From Leptospira ellisii (lineage in GTDB: Bacteria > Spirochaetota > Leptospiria > Leptospirales > Leptospiraceae): DNA of 10,136 nt. The number at the start of each line of letters is the position of its first letter. Position 1 is the first letter of the stretch. Positions 1-10,136 of this stretch are shown in pieces. The notes under the pieces are model-generated. The model did not search any database. It saw only the letters and a program-made list of their open reading frames with translations, and was not told the origin of the DNA. The DNA lies in assembly GCF_002811955.1 (NCBI RefSeq), contig NZ_NPEF01000142.1, forward strand, positions 1 through 10,136, in the 5' to 3' direction. A program made the translations under genes and the position numbers.

Positions 1-38
1 GAGATATCGAGAACGATCACCACCATCAACGAACTCAA
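1..38 (+). repeat. 38-bp direct repeat, copy 1 (window edge)
   Basis: It is identical base for base to 4454-4491. The next base differs (g at 39, c at 4492), and sequence beyond is unrelated. The repeat begins at the window edge, so its true length to the left is unknown. Confidence 0.95.
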
Positions 39-42
39 GTAA
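1..42 (+). pseudogene. C-terminal fragment of a chemoreceptor (MCP) gene
   Basis: Read from base 1 this gives [13 protein letters not shown] and then a TAA stop at 40-42. The first 38 bases are identical to 4454-4491, which encode residues 815-827 of the complete chemoreceptor in this window. There the protein continues for another 33 residues, whereas here the match ends at base 38 and a stop follows at once. The piece is therefore either the end of a shortened paralogous receptor gene lying further left, or a chimeric copy of the same locus. Perfect identity, including silent positions, favours a very recent or artefactual copy. No function can be claimed for the fragment. Confidence 0.6.
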
Positions 43-303
43 AAAGTGCTTTGTTCCCGAAAATAGTCCCTTCTATCTATTAGATTTTGGAAAAAAATTT
101 CCGTTTCAACTTTTTTCGAAAAACCTTCTTTCCTCATTTTTGCCTTCCCGAAGGAATCGAAGTTACGTTTCGTTTTCGACTTCGGTTTCAAATTGAAAAC
201 CATCGAACTTCGATTCTTTGCACGGTAATTTGACCGGTTCGATTCTCTCGAAAAACGGTTCGTTCCCGAGTCCGAATCCTGAAGTCCTCGGCTTTCGTTC
301 CTC

Positions 304-332
304 TTGACAGTAGCCTTTCCGGTATCTTTATG
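304..332 (+). promoter_or_regulatory. Possible promoter for ilvB
   Basis: A perfect -35 hexamer TTGACA lies at 304-309. With a 17-base spacer the -10 position reads TTTATG (327-332), which matches the consensus at only three positions. The resulting leader would be about a dozen bases and would start almost at the ribosome binding site. The -35 box is good and the -10 is poor. Confidence 0.3.
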
Positions 333-339
333 GACGTAA

Positions 340-347
340 GGGGAGGG
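340..347 (+). promoter_or_regulatory. Ribosome binding site fixing the ilvB start at 351
   Basis: GGGGAGGG lies four to five bases before the ATG at 351. An in-frame ATG at 330 has no such site and would add MDVRGGT, which is not part of the family's usual start. The start at 351 ([13 protein letters not shown]) is therefore preferred. Confidence 0.7.
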
Positions 348-350
348 ACC

Positions 351-1217
351 ATGTCCTCAGAATCAGGAAGAATTACGGGCGCCAGATTGATGGTGGAACT
401 TCTGGAAGAATACGGGGTGGATATCGTTTTCGGATATCCCGGCGGAGCCATTCTTCCCTTTTACGACGAAATTTATAAAAGCAAAAAAATCAAACATATC
501 CTTGTGAGACACGAACAGGGAGCGGTTCATATGGCGGAAGGATACGCCAGAGCCACCGGAAAACTCGGAGTGTGCATCGCAACATCCGGTCCCGGCGCCA
601 CCAATCTCGTGACCGGTCTTACCGACGCCAAAATGGATTCGGTTCCCGTGTTGGCGATCACGGGTCAGGTCGCGACCAATACGATCGGAACCGACGCTTT
701 CCAGGAGGCGGATATCTTCGGAATCACGATTCCCATAACGAAATACAACGCTCTTATGAAATCCGCGGACGATATCGCCCGGCATTTCGAGGAGGCCACC
801 TTGATCGCGTTAGGCGGAAGACCGGGGCCCGTGCTTCTGGATTTTCCCAAGGACGTGCAGACGGAGTTGACTAACGTGCGTAAGGCGACCAGGCTCAAAA
901 TCGCGCAGCACCATTACAAAAAACCGGAAGTAAAGGGTAACGTGGAGGAATTCGCCGAAGCGCTGAACTCCGCTAAAAAACCGCTTCTGTATGTGGGAGG
1001 CGGGGCGATCAACGCCTCGGCTCATAAGGAGATATTCGAACTTGCCGTGCAGACGCCCACCGCAAACTCAAGAATTTCAAGGAATCGGAAATTTATTATA
1101 TGCAGGCCCTTCAGATCAATCCGAAGGATCAGTACGTCATCGTGGGTCTGGGCCACCTTTATTTCGCCTGTCAAAAATACAAGGACGCGATCCACTGGTG
1201 GGAAAAGCTGCTTCTGA
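351..1217 (+). pseudogene. ilvB: Acetolactate synthase large subunit, 5' part only, chimeric tail
   Basis: The intact enzyme is TPP-dependent and joins two pyruvates, or pyruvate and 2-oxobutyrate, in the first common step of branched-chain amino acid synthesis. Residues 6-175 form the N-terminal pyrimidine-binding domain, with [14 protein letters not shown], the cofactor-activating glutamate in [18 protein letters not shown] (E55), and [15 protein letters not shown]. The middle domain begins at about 195 with LLYVGGGAI. Family sequence stops after ELAVQT near base 1055. The frame then runs on for about 54 meaningless residues, out of frame through a TPR gene, to a stop at 1217. A normal protein has about 560-590 residues. 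The rest of the middle domain and the whole TPP-diphosphate domain are missing, so this copy cannot be active. No ilvN (small subunit) follows. Identification is firm; the cause of the break (chimera, deletion or rearrangement) is open. Confidence 0.85.
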
Positions 1218-1780
1218 TCCAACCGGACAACATCAAAATTCTCACCGAAATCGGAAACTCCTACCGCAAGATCAAGGACTACGACGAGGCGATCCAATAC
1301 TACCACCGCGCGGCGGAGTTGGACCGGAAGAACTTCTTCGCGTTGTACGGTCTCGCGGAAAGTTATCGCGGTAAGAAGGACTTCCACAAAGCCAACCAAT
1401 ATTGGGAACGGATATTGGAATTCGACCCGGACAACAAACTGATCATCAACCGGTATGCGGACAGTCTGCGCGGTATGGGGGAATTCGACAAAGCGTTGGA
1501 ATGTTTCAACCGGATTTTGGCGGAAGGAGAGGACTACTTCGCGCTTTTGGGAAAAGCATCCTCCTTAAAGCTGATCGGAAAACGGGACAAGGCGGAGGAG
1601 ATCTACGTGGATCTTCACAAAAAATTCCCGATGGATCCGAGACCCCTTCTCGAACTTTCGGACCTTTACGCGGAATCCGGAAAACCCGCCGAAGCGATCC
1701 GTCTTCTCGAAGACTTCCAAAAAAAACAGCCGCTCAACGAAGAGATCAAACACAAACTCGAAGCCATCAAAGGCGAATAA
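1100..1780 (+). CDS. TPR-repeat protein, 5'-truncated
   Basis: The reading frame encodes tandem 34-residue helix-turn-helix TPR units, a scaffold for protein-protein contacts. Six to seven units can be laid out, with repeats such as [40 protein letters not shown] and [20 protein letters not shown], each with an Asp-Asn, Pro-like or Lys-Asn turn. The first ATG in frame is at 1100 ([10 protein letters not shown]), but it falls in the second helix of a repeat. The same frame upstream reads [16 protein letters not shown] from about 1052, completing that repeat. The true gene therefore began further left, and its 5' end has been replaced by ilvB sequence. Upstream of about 1049 the TPR pattern disappears, and a stop lies at 1025. 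No signal peptide can be judged. The partner and role are unknown. A 226-residue product starting at 1100 would lack a ribosome binding site. Confidence 0.75.
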   Translation: MQALQINPKDQYVIVGLGHLYFACQKYKDAIHWWEKLLLIQPDNIKILTEIGNSYRKIKDYDEAIQYYHRAAELDRKNFFALYGLAESYRGKKDFHKANQYWERILEFDPDNKLIINRYADSLRGMGEFDKALECFNRILAEGEDYFALLGKASSLKLIGKRDKAEEIYVDLHKKFPMDPRPLLELSDLYAESGKPAEAIRLLEDFQKKQPLNEEIKHKLEAIKGE

Positions 1781-1895
1781 CGTTCGTTTTTACGAAACGC
1801 TCCGCTCCGTTTTCGGAAACGGACGAGTCCGAATTTTCCCGAACGGAAAATCGCCGTGTCGTACCGAGTCCGGAAGCATCCGATCCCCCAAGGGC

Positions 1896-1940
1896 GGAAA
1901 TCCGAACGATCGGGAGAGGATCCGCGACTTCGGATTTTTT
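1896..1940 (+). terminator. Likely Rho-independent terminator after the TPR gene
   Basis: AAATCCGAA (1898-1906) pairs perfectly with TTCGGATTT (1929-1937), and two G-T wobbles can extend it. A T-run occupies 1935-1940. The loop is long (22 bases), but a shorter alternative stem, ATCCG/CGGAT at 1920-1935, ends at the same T-run. Either form places a stem directly before the Ts, 110-160 bases past the TPR stop. Confidence 0.5.
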
Positions 1941-1947
1941 ATAAGAC

Positions 1948-1973
1948 GTTAGTTTCTCCTTGTGCTGGGATAA
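1948..1973 (+). promoter_or_regulatory. Weak candidate sigma-28 (FliA) promoter for the chemoreceptor
   Basis: GTTAGTTT, 10 bases, then TGGGATAA resembles the motility sigma-28 pattern TAAAGTTT-N11-GCCGATAA, with five of eight matches in each half and a spacer one base short. Its position, about 40 bases before the GTG at 2012, suits a promoter for a chemotaxis gene. The match is too poor to rely on. Confidence 0.18.
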
Positions 1974-2011
1974 ACGAATCTGGAAATTAACCGGTAAGAA
2001 ACAAAAAAACC

Positions 2012-4594
<2,583 letters not shown>

Positions 4595-4664
4595 TTCGCT
4601 TTCGAAGGATCCGAGTCGGCGGAAAACCCTTGATTTTTCAACCAGTCCTTTTAGCTTGCACTTT

Positions 4665-4934
4665 ATGGAATGGGAAAAGATACTTAGAGACTCCGTAAAA
4701 GACAATAAAATCAAGGAGTTACATCTTAGAAAGGTCCCCACTCTCAAAACCTGCGACGACTGGAGCAAGGTCCGGGAAATCGGACTGATCGACCACAAAA
4801 CCAAATACGCCCACTACAAAGGCGGTTTGGTGAAATACGGAGACGCTCTTTTTTTCGTGACGGACGAAAGACTACAAGCCATCGCCCCTTATCGTAAGTG
4901 GGAATTTAAGACCAAAATCAAAGTGGAAGAATGA
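4665..4934 (+). CDS. Small hypothetical protein, 89 residues
   Basis: The product, starting MEWEKILRDSVKDNKIKE, is hydrophilic and rich in Lys, Asp and Glu, with several Trp and Tyr. It has no membrane segment, signal peptide or Cys pair, and I do not recognise a family. An in-frame TTG at 4656 would add three residues; the ATG at 4665 is preferred, although no clear ribosome binding site precedes either. It lies 70 bases after the chemoreceptor stop on the same strand and converges with the minus-strand gene to its right. The uninterrupted frame and sensible composition support a real gene. The segment from about residue 44 (IGLIDHKTKYAHYKGGLV onward) looks like a compact beta-rich fold, but that is a guess. 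Confidence 0.6.
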   Translation: MEWEKILRDSVKDNKIKELHLRKVPTLKTCDDWSKVREIGLIDHKTKYAHYKGGLVKYGDALFFVTDERLQAIAPYRKWEFKTKIKVEE

Positions 4935-4978
4935 TCGGCTCTTAAATCGATCATTTTGATCCGATCCGCGCCAATCTC

Positions 4979-4999
4979 AAAAATCTATTTTCTAAAATA
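4979..4999 (-). terminator. Possible terminator for the minus-strand XPB-like gene
   Basis: Read on the minus strand, TATTTT-AG-AAAATA (4999-4986) is a 6-bp stem, followed shortly by five Ts (4983-4979). The stem is A/T only and its loop is just two bases, so it would be weak. It lies about 20 bases beyond the stop of the gene ending at 5021. Confidence 0.3.
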
Positions 5000-5020
5000 C
5001 CGGAAAAAGACGGGAATCTT

Positions 5021-7024
5021 TTATCTCGTCAGGTTTACGATCAGATTGAGTTTTTCGGAAACGGTGATGACGTCCTGCACACGGTTTTTATCCACAAGAA
5101 CGGCGGTCGGAGCGATTTCATCCAGAACGATTTTTTTACCTTTGATCTGTCCGAGCAGAAGTTCCATCGTATTCTGATCCTTCGTGCGGACCAGAACGCA
5201 ATCCTCCGTGATGTCGACGACCGGAAGATTTCCGCCCCAATCCTCCAATAAGAAGAGAAGGTTCTGCGCCAAATCCGCCTTGCTGGAAGACTTCAAAAAA
5301 TCGATGAATTCGGAAGGTTTATAACCCAGAAGGATTCCGAGTTGGAACGCTTCCTTGGTCAATACGAACGTATAAACCCGGTCGTAGTCCTTGAGTTCGG
5401 TGAACGCCTTTAAAAGATGCAACCCGTGGATGGAAACACGATCCGGAAACGCGATGATCGTAAAATCCGGATTGATCGTAATTCCGCCTTTTTCCGTTTT
5501 GTGGGAAAGTTCCCCGGTTTGGAAAAAGTATTCTCCCAAACGGGAAAGCGTCAAAAACCGATTCGGATATTCCACTTCCAAAAGTCCGAAAAGATGCAGA
5601 TAAAAGATGGCGCTCATGATTTCCTTACGAAGCTCCGCGAGATCGGACTGGAAATTTTTCGTCCGAAACCCGGGAGAAAGGATCATGTGCTCGCGGATGA
5701 TATTGGAAAAGATCACGGAAAGATGGATGCGTTTCGCCTTGATGATCAGACTGACGCACTTGTCCAATATGAGCTTATCGTAAAACGGCATTTCGGTGGC
5801 GGTAAATACTTCCGCGGGAATCACCCGTTTCATCCTTGCCTCGTTGACTTCGTGAACGACCAGTTTCATGATCTCGAAAATGTCCTTTTCGATAAAACCG
5901 TTCACGTCCCCTTTGAGAACGATGTTCTCCCCTTTGATATCCACCAGGTTGAGAAGTTTCAAAACGGGAAGAATCAGCTCCATCTGATAGATCTGACTTT
6001 TTTCGGGGAAAATTCCTATATCCGGATTGAGCAATTCCTGTTCGGTCCGTTTGTGATCGGCTTGTTTCACCTTTCCGGACTTGGCGAGAACCAAACCTTT
6101 TCTACTGATATAAGAGATGAGTTTTTTGGTATTGAGAAAAAAATCCAAATCGTTGGAGGCGAGTTTTTCCGTTCTTTGTTTGGTTCCTTTCTTTACGGAA
6201 GGAAGAATCGGGTGCGTCTGCACGTATTTCAGGATCTCGTCCGGAACCGCGAACACACGCACGAATTTTTCGTCGACGAAACAGACGTCCACGACCAAAC
6301 CCTTCTCGATCAATGCGGGTACGACCTGTTCGTATTTGCCTCGGCTGGTCACTACGTAACTGCGGATGTCCTCCGCTTCCGAAACCCCACCGCTGAGATA
6401 AATGCGGACCAAAGTATCCCGTTCCAGATCCCCCAAGGATTGAAGATTGAGATCGATGCCTTCCTCGGAGGAGGCGATCTGATAAAACTTCTTTACGGAA
6501 TCGAGTTGTTTCGGAGCCTTTACGGCCGCCTTCCACACATCCGTGATCTCGGTCGTTTTTTTACGATCGAGATACTTCTCCAAGGAGATCTTGTATTTTT
6601 CCCCTTTGAGATTCTGATCCAAAGGAACAAGATCCGCGATCTCTTCAAACGCATGATATTTATCTAAATTATTGGTGAGTCTTTCCCTGTTTTTTCTCTG
6701 ATAAACGAGTTGGTATTTACGAAGAAGGTTGAGTTCCATCTCCACGTTGATCGGGGGAATGTTCACCTTCCTCGAAATTTCACCGAGAGTGAGCACGTTT
6801 TTATTCTTAAGAATGCTGGTATAAATGGTTACCTGAAGCTGCGTTAGTTTCTCCAGAACCCCTTTCAGATAAAATTCGTCCTGAAAGATTTCGTAAAGAT
6901 AGGTTACGTTTTTGTTTTTTTCTTTGTAGGGAAGTTTACTGAGATTCCAGAGGGTGGCGACTTTCTTCAGGTCGTTGAGTTCCAGTTTATCGAGTTCCTG
7001 AAGTAATACCGAATCGCCACTCAT
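5021..7024 (-). CDS. XPB/Ssl2 N-terminal-like (Helicase_C_3) domain protein
   Basis: This is a 667-residue soluble protein. Residues from about 513 match, from memory, the Pfam Helicase_C_3 / XPB-Ssl2 N-terminal-like pattern. It starts [14 protein letters not shown], continues through a helical part with [20 protein letters not shown], and ends near [11 protein letters not shown]. In actinobacteria and archaea this domain accompanies XPB-type DNA repair helicases or occurs in stand-alone partner proteins. Earlier parts look like winged helices: about 62-120 ([20 protein letters not shown], then [11 protein letters not shown]) and about 200-262 ([20 protein letters not shown]). No Walker A, DEAD/DEAH or other ATPase motif is present, so this is not itself a helicase. 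DNA binding or a partner role in repair or transcription is inference. The start ATG (7022-7024) has no obvious Shine-Dalgarno site. It stands alone, divergent from the ABC1 kinase gene. Confidence 0.7.
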   Translation of the reverse strand: MSGDSVLLQELDKLELNDLKKVATLWNLSKLPYKEKNKNVTYLYEIFQDEFYLKGVLEKLTQLQVTIYTSILKNKNVLTLGEISRKVNIPPINVEMELNLLRKYQLVYQRKNRERLTNNLDKYHAFEEIADLVPLDQNLKGEKYKISLEKYLDRKKTTEITDVWKAAVKAPKQLDSVKKFYQIASSEEGIDLNLQSLGDLERDTLVRIYLSGGVSEAEDIRSYVVTSRGKYEQVVPALIEKGLVVDVCFVDEKFVRVFAVPDEILKYVQTHPILPSVKKGTKQRTEKLASNDLDFFLNTKKLISYISRKGLVLAKSGKVKQADHKRTEQELLNPDIGIFPEKSQIYQMELILPVLKLLNLVDIKGENIVLKGDVNGFIEKDIFEIMKLVVHEVNEARMKRVIPAEVFTATEMPFYDKLILDKCVSLIIKAKRIHLSVIFSNIIREHMILSPGFRTKNFQSDLAELRKEIMSAIFYLHLFGLLEVEYPNRFLTLSRLGEYFFQTGELSHKTEKGGITINPDFTIIAFPDRVSIHGLHLLKAFTELKDYDRVYTFVLTKEAFQLGILLGYKPSEFIDFLKSSSKADLAQNLLFLLEDWGGNLPVVDITEDCVLVRTKDQNTMELLLGQIKGKKIVLDEIAPTAVLVDKNRVQDVITVSEKLNLIVNLTR

Positions 7025-7191
7025 AGAAAGGATACGCCGAGAAGGTGTATTTTATGTAGCCATAATCAGAATTTGACCTGGTTCGTAAACAAAAAAGCGG
7101 TTTCGGCCCGTAGACGGGGAAGGAATTCGATCGTTTTTTCCCGCTTCTTTCTCTGTTGTATTTTGAGAGGAACTTGGAAATCTTTGTGAAT
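7025..7191. promoter_or_regulatory. Divergent intergenic region
   Basis: This holds the starts of two divergent genes. On the minus strand TAAAAT (7054-7049) is a one-mismatch -10 box about 25 bases before the ATG at 7024, but the -35 position is poor. On the plus strand TTGACC (7073-7078) has no -10 at normal spacing. A short CCCG/CGGG hairpin sits at 7107-7118. No convincing Fur-type palindrome was found by eye, although an iron transport cluster lies downstream. Confidence 0.35.
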
Positions 7192-8489
<1,298 letters not shown>

Positions 8490-8493
<4 letters not shown>

Positions 8494-8741
8494 TCCGATT
8501 CCTAAACGAATTAAAAAAAGGGGAAACCGGTTCGATCCTTTCCTTGGAACCCCGCCCCGGTCAGGAGGAACTGTTCCGCAACATCCTGGACGTGGGTCTT
8601 CTGCCGGGAACGAGGATCCGCGTTTTGGAAAAGTACGAATCCCAGAAAAAGGTCGTTTTACGCGCGGGAGAAGTCGAGATCGCGCTTCGGGAAACCGAGG
8701 CCGCGCTGATCCGGATAGGGGAAACGACCGATGGCGCATAA
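8490..8741 (+). CDS. feoA: Ferrous iron transport protein A
   Basis: This 83-residue SH3-like cytoplasmic protein assists the FeoB Fe2+ transporter. It shows the FeoA layout: an N-terminal [14 protein letters not shown] strand pair, a helix with the [12 protein letters not shown] turn (Gly-Leu-Leu-Pro-Gly), then [20 protein letters not shown]. The length is typical of the family (about 75-90). Its ATG overlaps the kinase stop as ATGA (8490-8493), and its last 11 bases overlap the start of feoB, so all three genes are probably made from one message by coupled translation. It lacks an independent promoter. The usual FeoA role is to bind or regulate the FeoB G domain; that is family knowledge and is not shown here. 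Confidence 0.85.
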
Positions 8742-10136
8742 CGTGACCTCCGGTTCCAAAACGGAACGGATCCTTATGGTGGGAAATCCGAATTGCGGTA
8801 AAACCACCTTGTTCAACCGCCTAACGGGGCTTAGACAAAAAACCGGGAACTACCACGGAGTGACCGTCGAAAAGGCGGAAGGGACGCTGCATTCCCGCGA
8901 AAATTCGGTTCGGATCCTCGATCTTCCGGGGGCCTACAGTCTCGGAGGGAACTCGGAGGACAAACAGGTTACGAGCGGTGTTTTGATTCGTCACAAGGAA
9001 GGGGATAGGATCCTTTTCGTAATGGACGCTTCCCTTACGGAGCGAAGTCTACAGTTTCTTCTGCAGCTTCTGGAATTGAATTTGCCGGTTCTGGTCGCGG
9101 TTACGATGCGCGACGTGCTCGAAAAAAAAGGGCTTCGTCTCGATCCGGATTCCCTTTCCCGGGAATTCGGAATCGTATTTCAATTCGTAAATCCCAAAAG
9201 CGGAGAAGGCGTCGCCGAACTAAAGGAATTACTCGGTTCTCCGGGCGCCTTCCGGTTTCCCATCAAATCCTTTCGCTGGGATAAGGACCGGGAAAAATTC
9301 CTAAACGAAATCCTGGCTGCTATCCGCACGGAGGACGCCGAATCGTTGAAGTTCGTCCTGCTCAACTCCCTCAAGGAATTATCGGGGGAAACCCTGCAAA
9401 AGGGACTTCCCGGTTTGGAAGTCCTCAATCCGGAAGCCCGCAGCCTGTTGGATAATAAATTCAATTCCTCTAATATACGTTTCACTTACGTGGAGGAACT
9501 GACCCAGAAGTCTATATATATTAAAAAAGTTTTAAGTTCTTCGCTTTCGGGAAATCCGTCCTCCGCGGGAGGGGGACTTCTTTCCAGAGCGGATAAAATA
9601 CTTCTGCATCCGTTTTGGGGTCTGGTTTCTTTTTTGGGGATCATGGCGTTGATGTTCCAAACCCTATTCACCTGGTCGGAAATTCCGATGGATTGGATCG
9701 AATCCGCGGTGCAGACGTTAGGCGAAATCGCCGGGAGTTTTCTGGAGGAAGGTCCGCTGCGCTCCCTCGTTCAGGAAGGGATCATAGGCGGCGTGGGGGC
9801 CGTTCTCGTTTTCATACCGCAGATCAGTCTATTGTTCTTTTTTATCGGAATCCTCGAAGAGACGGGATACATAGCAAGGGCCTCGTTCGTAATGGACCGA
9901 TTTATGGGCAGATTCGGTTTATCCGGCAAGTCGTTTATTCCCCTACTTTCCTCGGCCGCATGCGCGGTTCCGGCGATCATGGGAACGAGAACGATCGAAA
10001 ACAAAGCCGACCGTATCACTACGATTCTTGTGTCCCCTCTGATCACTTGTTCCGCGCGTTATCCCGTGTATATCTTGGTGATCGGAGGAGTATCTTCGGA
10101 TCGAATTTTCGTCCGTGATCGGCGCGCCGTAGAACC
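8731..10136 (+). CDS. feoB: Ferrous iron transporter FeoB, 3' end missing, chimeric tail
   Basis: FeoB is an inner-membrane GTPase-linked Fe2+ importer. The start ATG at 8731 overlaps feoA. The G domain has G1 GNPNCGKT (18-25), G2 Thr45 in GVTVE, G3 DLPG (64-67) and G4 TMRD (125-128), where most members have NMxD. A helical spacer leads to the membrane part. Hydrophobic helices start near [19 protein letters not shown], followed by [20 protein letters not shown] and [18 protein letters not shown]. The conserved Gate motif follows as [20 protein letters not shown], then [20 protein letters not shown]. Family sequence ends at about residue 450-452 (base 10080-10086). The remaining in-frame residues, [17 protein letters not shown], come from an antisense copy of the ABC1 kinase gene. 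A full FeoB would continue for roughly 200-300 residues with the second Gate motif. The frame is open at the window edge. Confidence 0.88.
   Translation, partial: MAHNVTSGSKTERILMVGNPNCGKTTLFNRLTGLRQKTGNYHGVTVEKAEGTLHSRENSVRILDLPGAYSLGGNSEDKQVTSGVLIRHKEGDRILFVMDASLTERSLQFLLQLLELNLPVLVAVTMRDVLEKKGLRLDPDSLSREFGIVFQFVNPKSGEGVAELKELLGSPGAFRFPIKSFRWDKDREKFLNEILAAIRTEDAESLKFVLLNSLKELSGETLQKGLPGLEVLNPEARSLLDNKFNSSNIRFTYVEELTQKSIYIKKVLSSSLSGNPSSAGGGLLSRADKILLHPFWGLVSFLGIMALMFQTLFTWSEIPMDWIESAVQTLGEIAGSFLEEGPLRSLVQEGIIGGVGAVLVFIPQISLLFFFIGILEETGYIARASFVMDRFMGRFGLSGKSFIPLLSSAACAVPAIMGTRTIENKADRITTILVSPLITCSARYPVYILVIGGVSSDRIFVRDRRAVE
10080..10136 (-). repeat. 57-bp inverted repeat, copy 2 (window edge, interrupts feoB)
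   Basis: These last 57 bases are the exact reverse complement of 7904-7960. Base 10079 (t) is the first mismatch. The opening bases gatcgga also fit normal FeoB coding (Ile-Gly), so the join may sit in a few bases of microhomology. The copy runs to the window edge and its full length is unknown. Confidence 0.97.

Larger units (their letters stand above)
43..350 (+). promoter_or_regulatory. Gene-free region upstream of ilvB with nested inverted repeats
   Basis: No convincing gene lies here; there is no ATG on the plus strand before base 330. Several inverted repeats are visible. An 11-bp perfect pair lies at 154-164 and 206-216. Between its arms is the near-palindrome TTTCAAATTGAAA, and a TTCGA/TCGAA hairpin sits at 238-252 with CCG/CGG flanks. 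Near the left end, GGAAA/TTTCC (90-103) and TTTT/AAAA around CG (112-123) are A/T-rich and could end the upstream transcript. No hairpin is followed by a clear T-run, so a classical attenuator is not shown. A structured 5' leader for ilvB is possible but unproven. Confidence 0.35.
1781..2011. other. Hairpin-rich intergenic stretch between TPR gene and chemoreceptor
   Basis: No gene is seen. Two perfect 7-bp hairpins stand close together: TCCGTTT/AAACGGA around TCGG at 1806-1823, and ATTTTCC/GGAAAAT around CGAAC at 1833-1851. Neither is followed by a T-run. A longer terminator-like stem follows at 1896-1940. The cluster may protect or end the TPR transcript. Confidence 0.5.

Noticed and set aside
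1402..1944. A 180-residue frame overlapping the TPR gene and running past its end
   Set aside because: It is Arg/Ser/Pro-rich noise in another frame of the TPR gene and crosses the likely terminator.
5417..6667. A 416-residue plus-strand open frame opposite the XPB-like gene
   Set aside because: Its composition is Phe/His/Asp-rich with no recognisable domain; the minus-strand frame carries the domain signatures.
7025..7191. A Fur operator upstream of the kinase-feoA-feoB cluster
   Set aside because: No stretch comes close to the Fur palindrome by eye; only a scattered ATAATC was seen.

Overview
The protein repertoire and codon style suggest a Leptospira-like spirochaete with a moderately high GC content. 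The clues are a large multi-pass chemoreceptor with a Cache-type sensor, a TPR protein, an XPB/Ssl2-N-terminal-like protein and an ABC1-kinase/feoA/feoB cluster. This assignment is from memory of the protein families and was not checked by a search.

Left part (1-1780). The window opens with a 42-base piece of chemoreceptor gene that stops early. About 300 bases without a gene follow, then the 5' half of ilvB (acetolactate synthase large subunit). At roughly 1046-1058 the ilvB reading frame breaks off and the sequence passes, in another frame, into the 3' part of a TPR-repeat protein gene. Both genes are therefore incomplete here.

Middle part (1781-7024). A hairpin-rich intergenic stretch with a likely terminator precedes a complete 860-residue methyl-accepting chemotaxis protein. 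A small unrecognised gene follows. Convergent to it, on the minus strand, lies a 667-residue protein with winged-helix-like segments and a C-terminal XPB/Ssl2 N-terminal-like (Helicase_C_3) domain, but no helicase motor beside it.

Right part (7025-10136). A divergent intergenic region leads into a tightly overlapped plus-strand cluster: an ABC1/UbiB-family atypical kinase, FeoA, and FeoB. FeoB is the ferrous iron GTPase-transporter and is incomplete at the right edge. FeoA and FeoB together import Fe2+. The kinase-like gene is translationally coupled to them and may serve quinone or lipid metabolism.

The most unusual structure is not a new system but a set of junctions. The last 57 bases are a perfect inverted copy of 7904-7960 inside the ABC1 kinase gene, and FeoB loses its family sequence exactly where that copy begins. 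The first 38 bases are a perfect direct copy of 4454-4491 inside the chemoreceptor gene. Together with the ilvB/TPR splice, these look like chimeric joins from amplification or assembly, or less likely real rearrangements. Gene truncations in this window should not be read as biology until those joins are verified.
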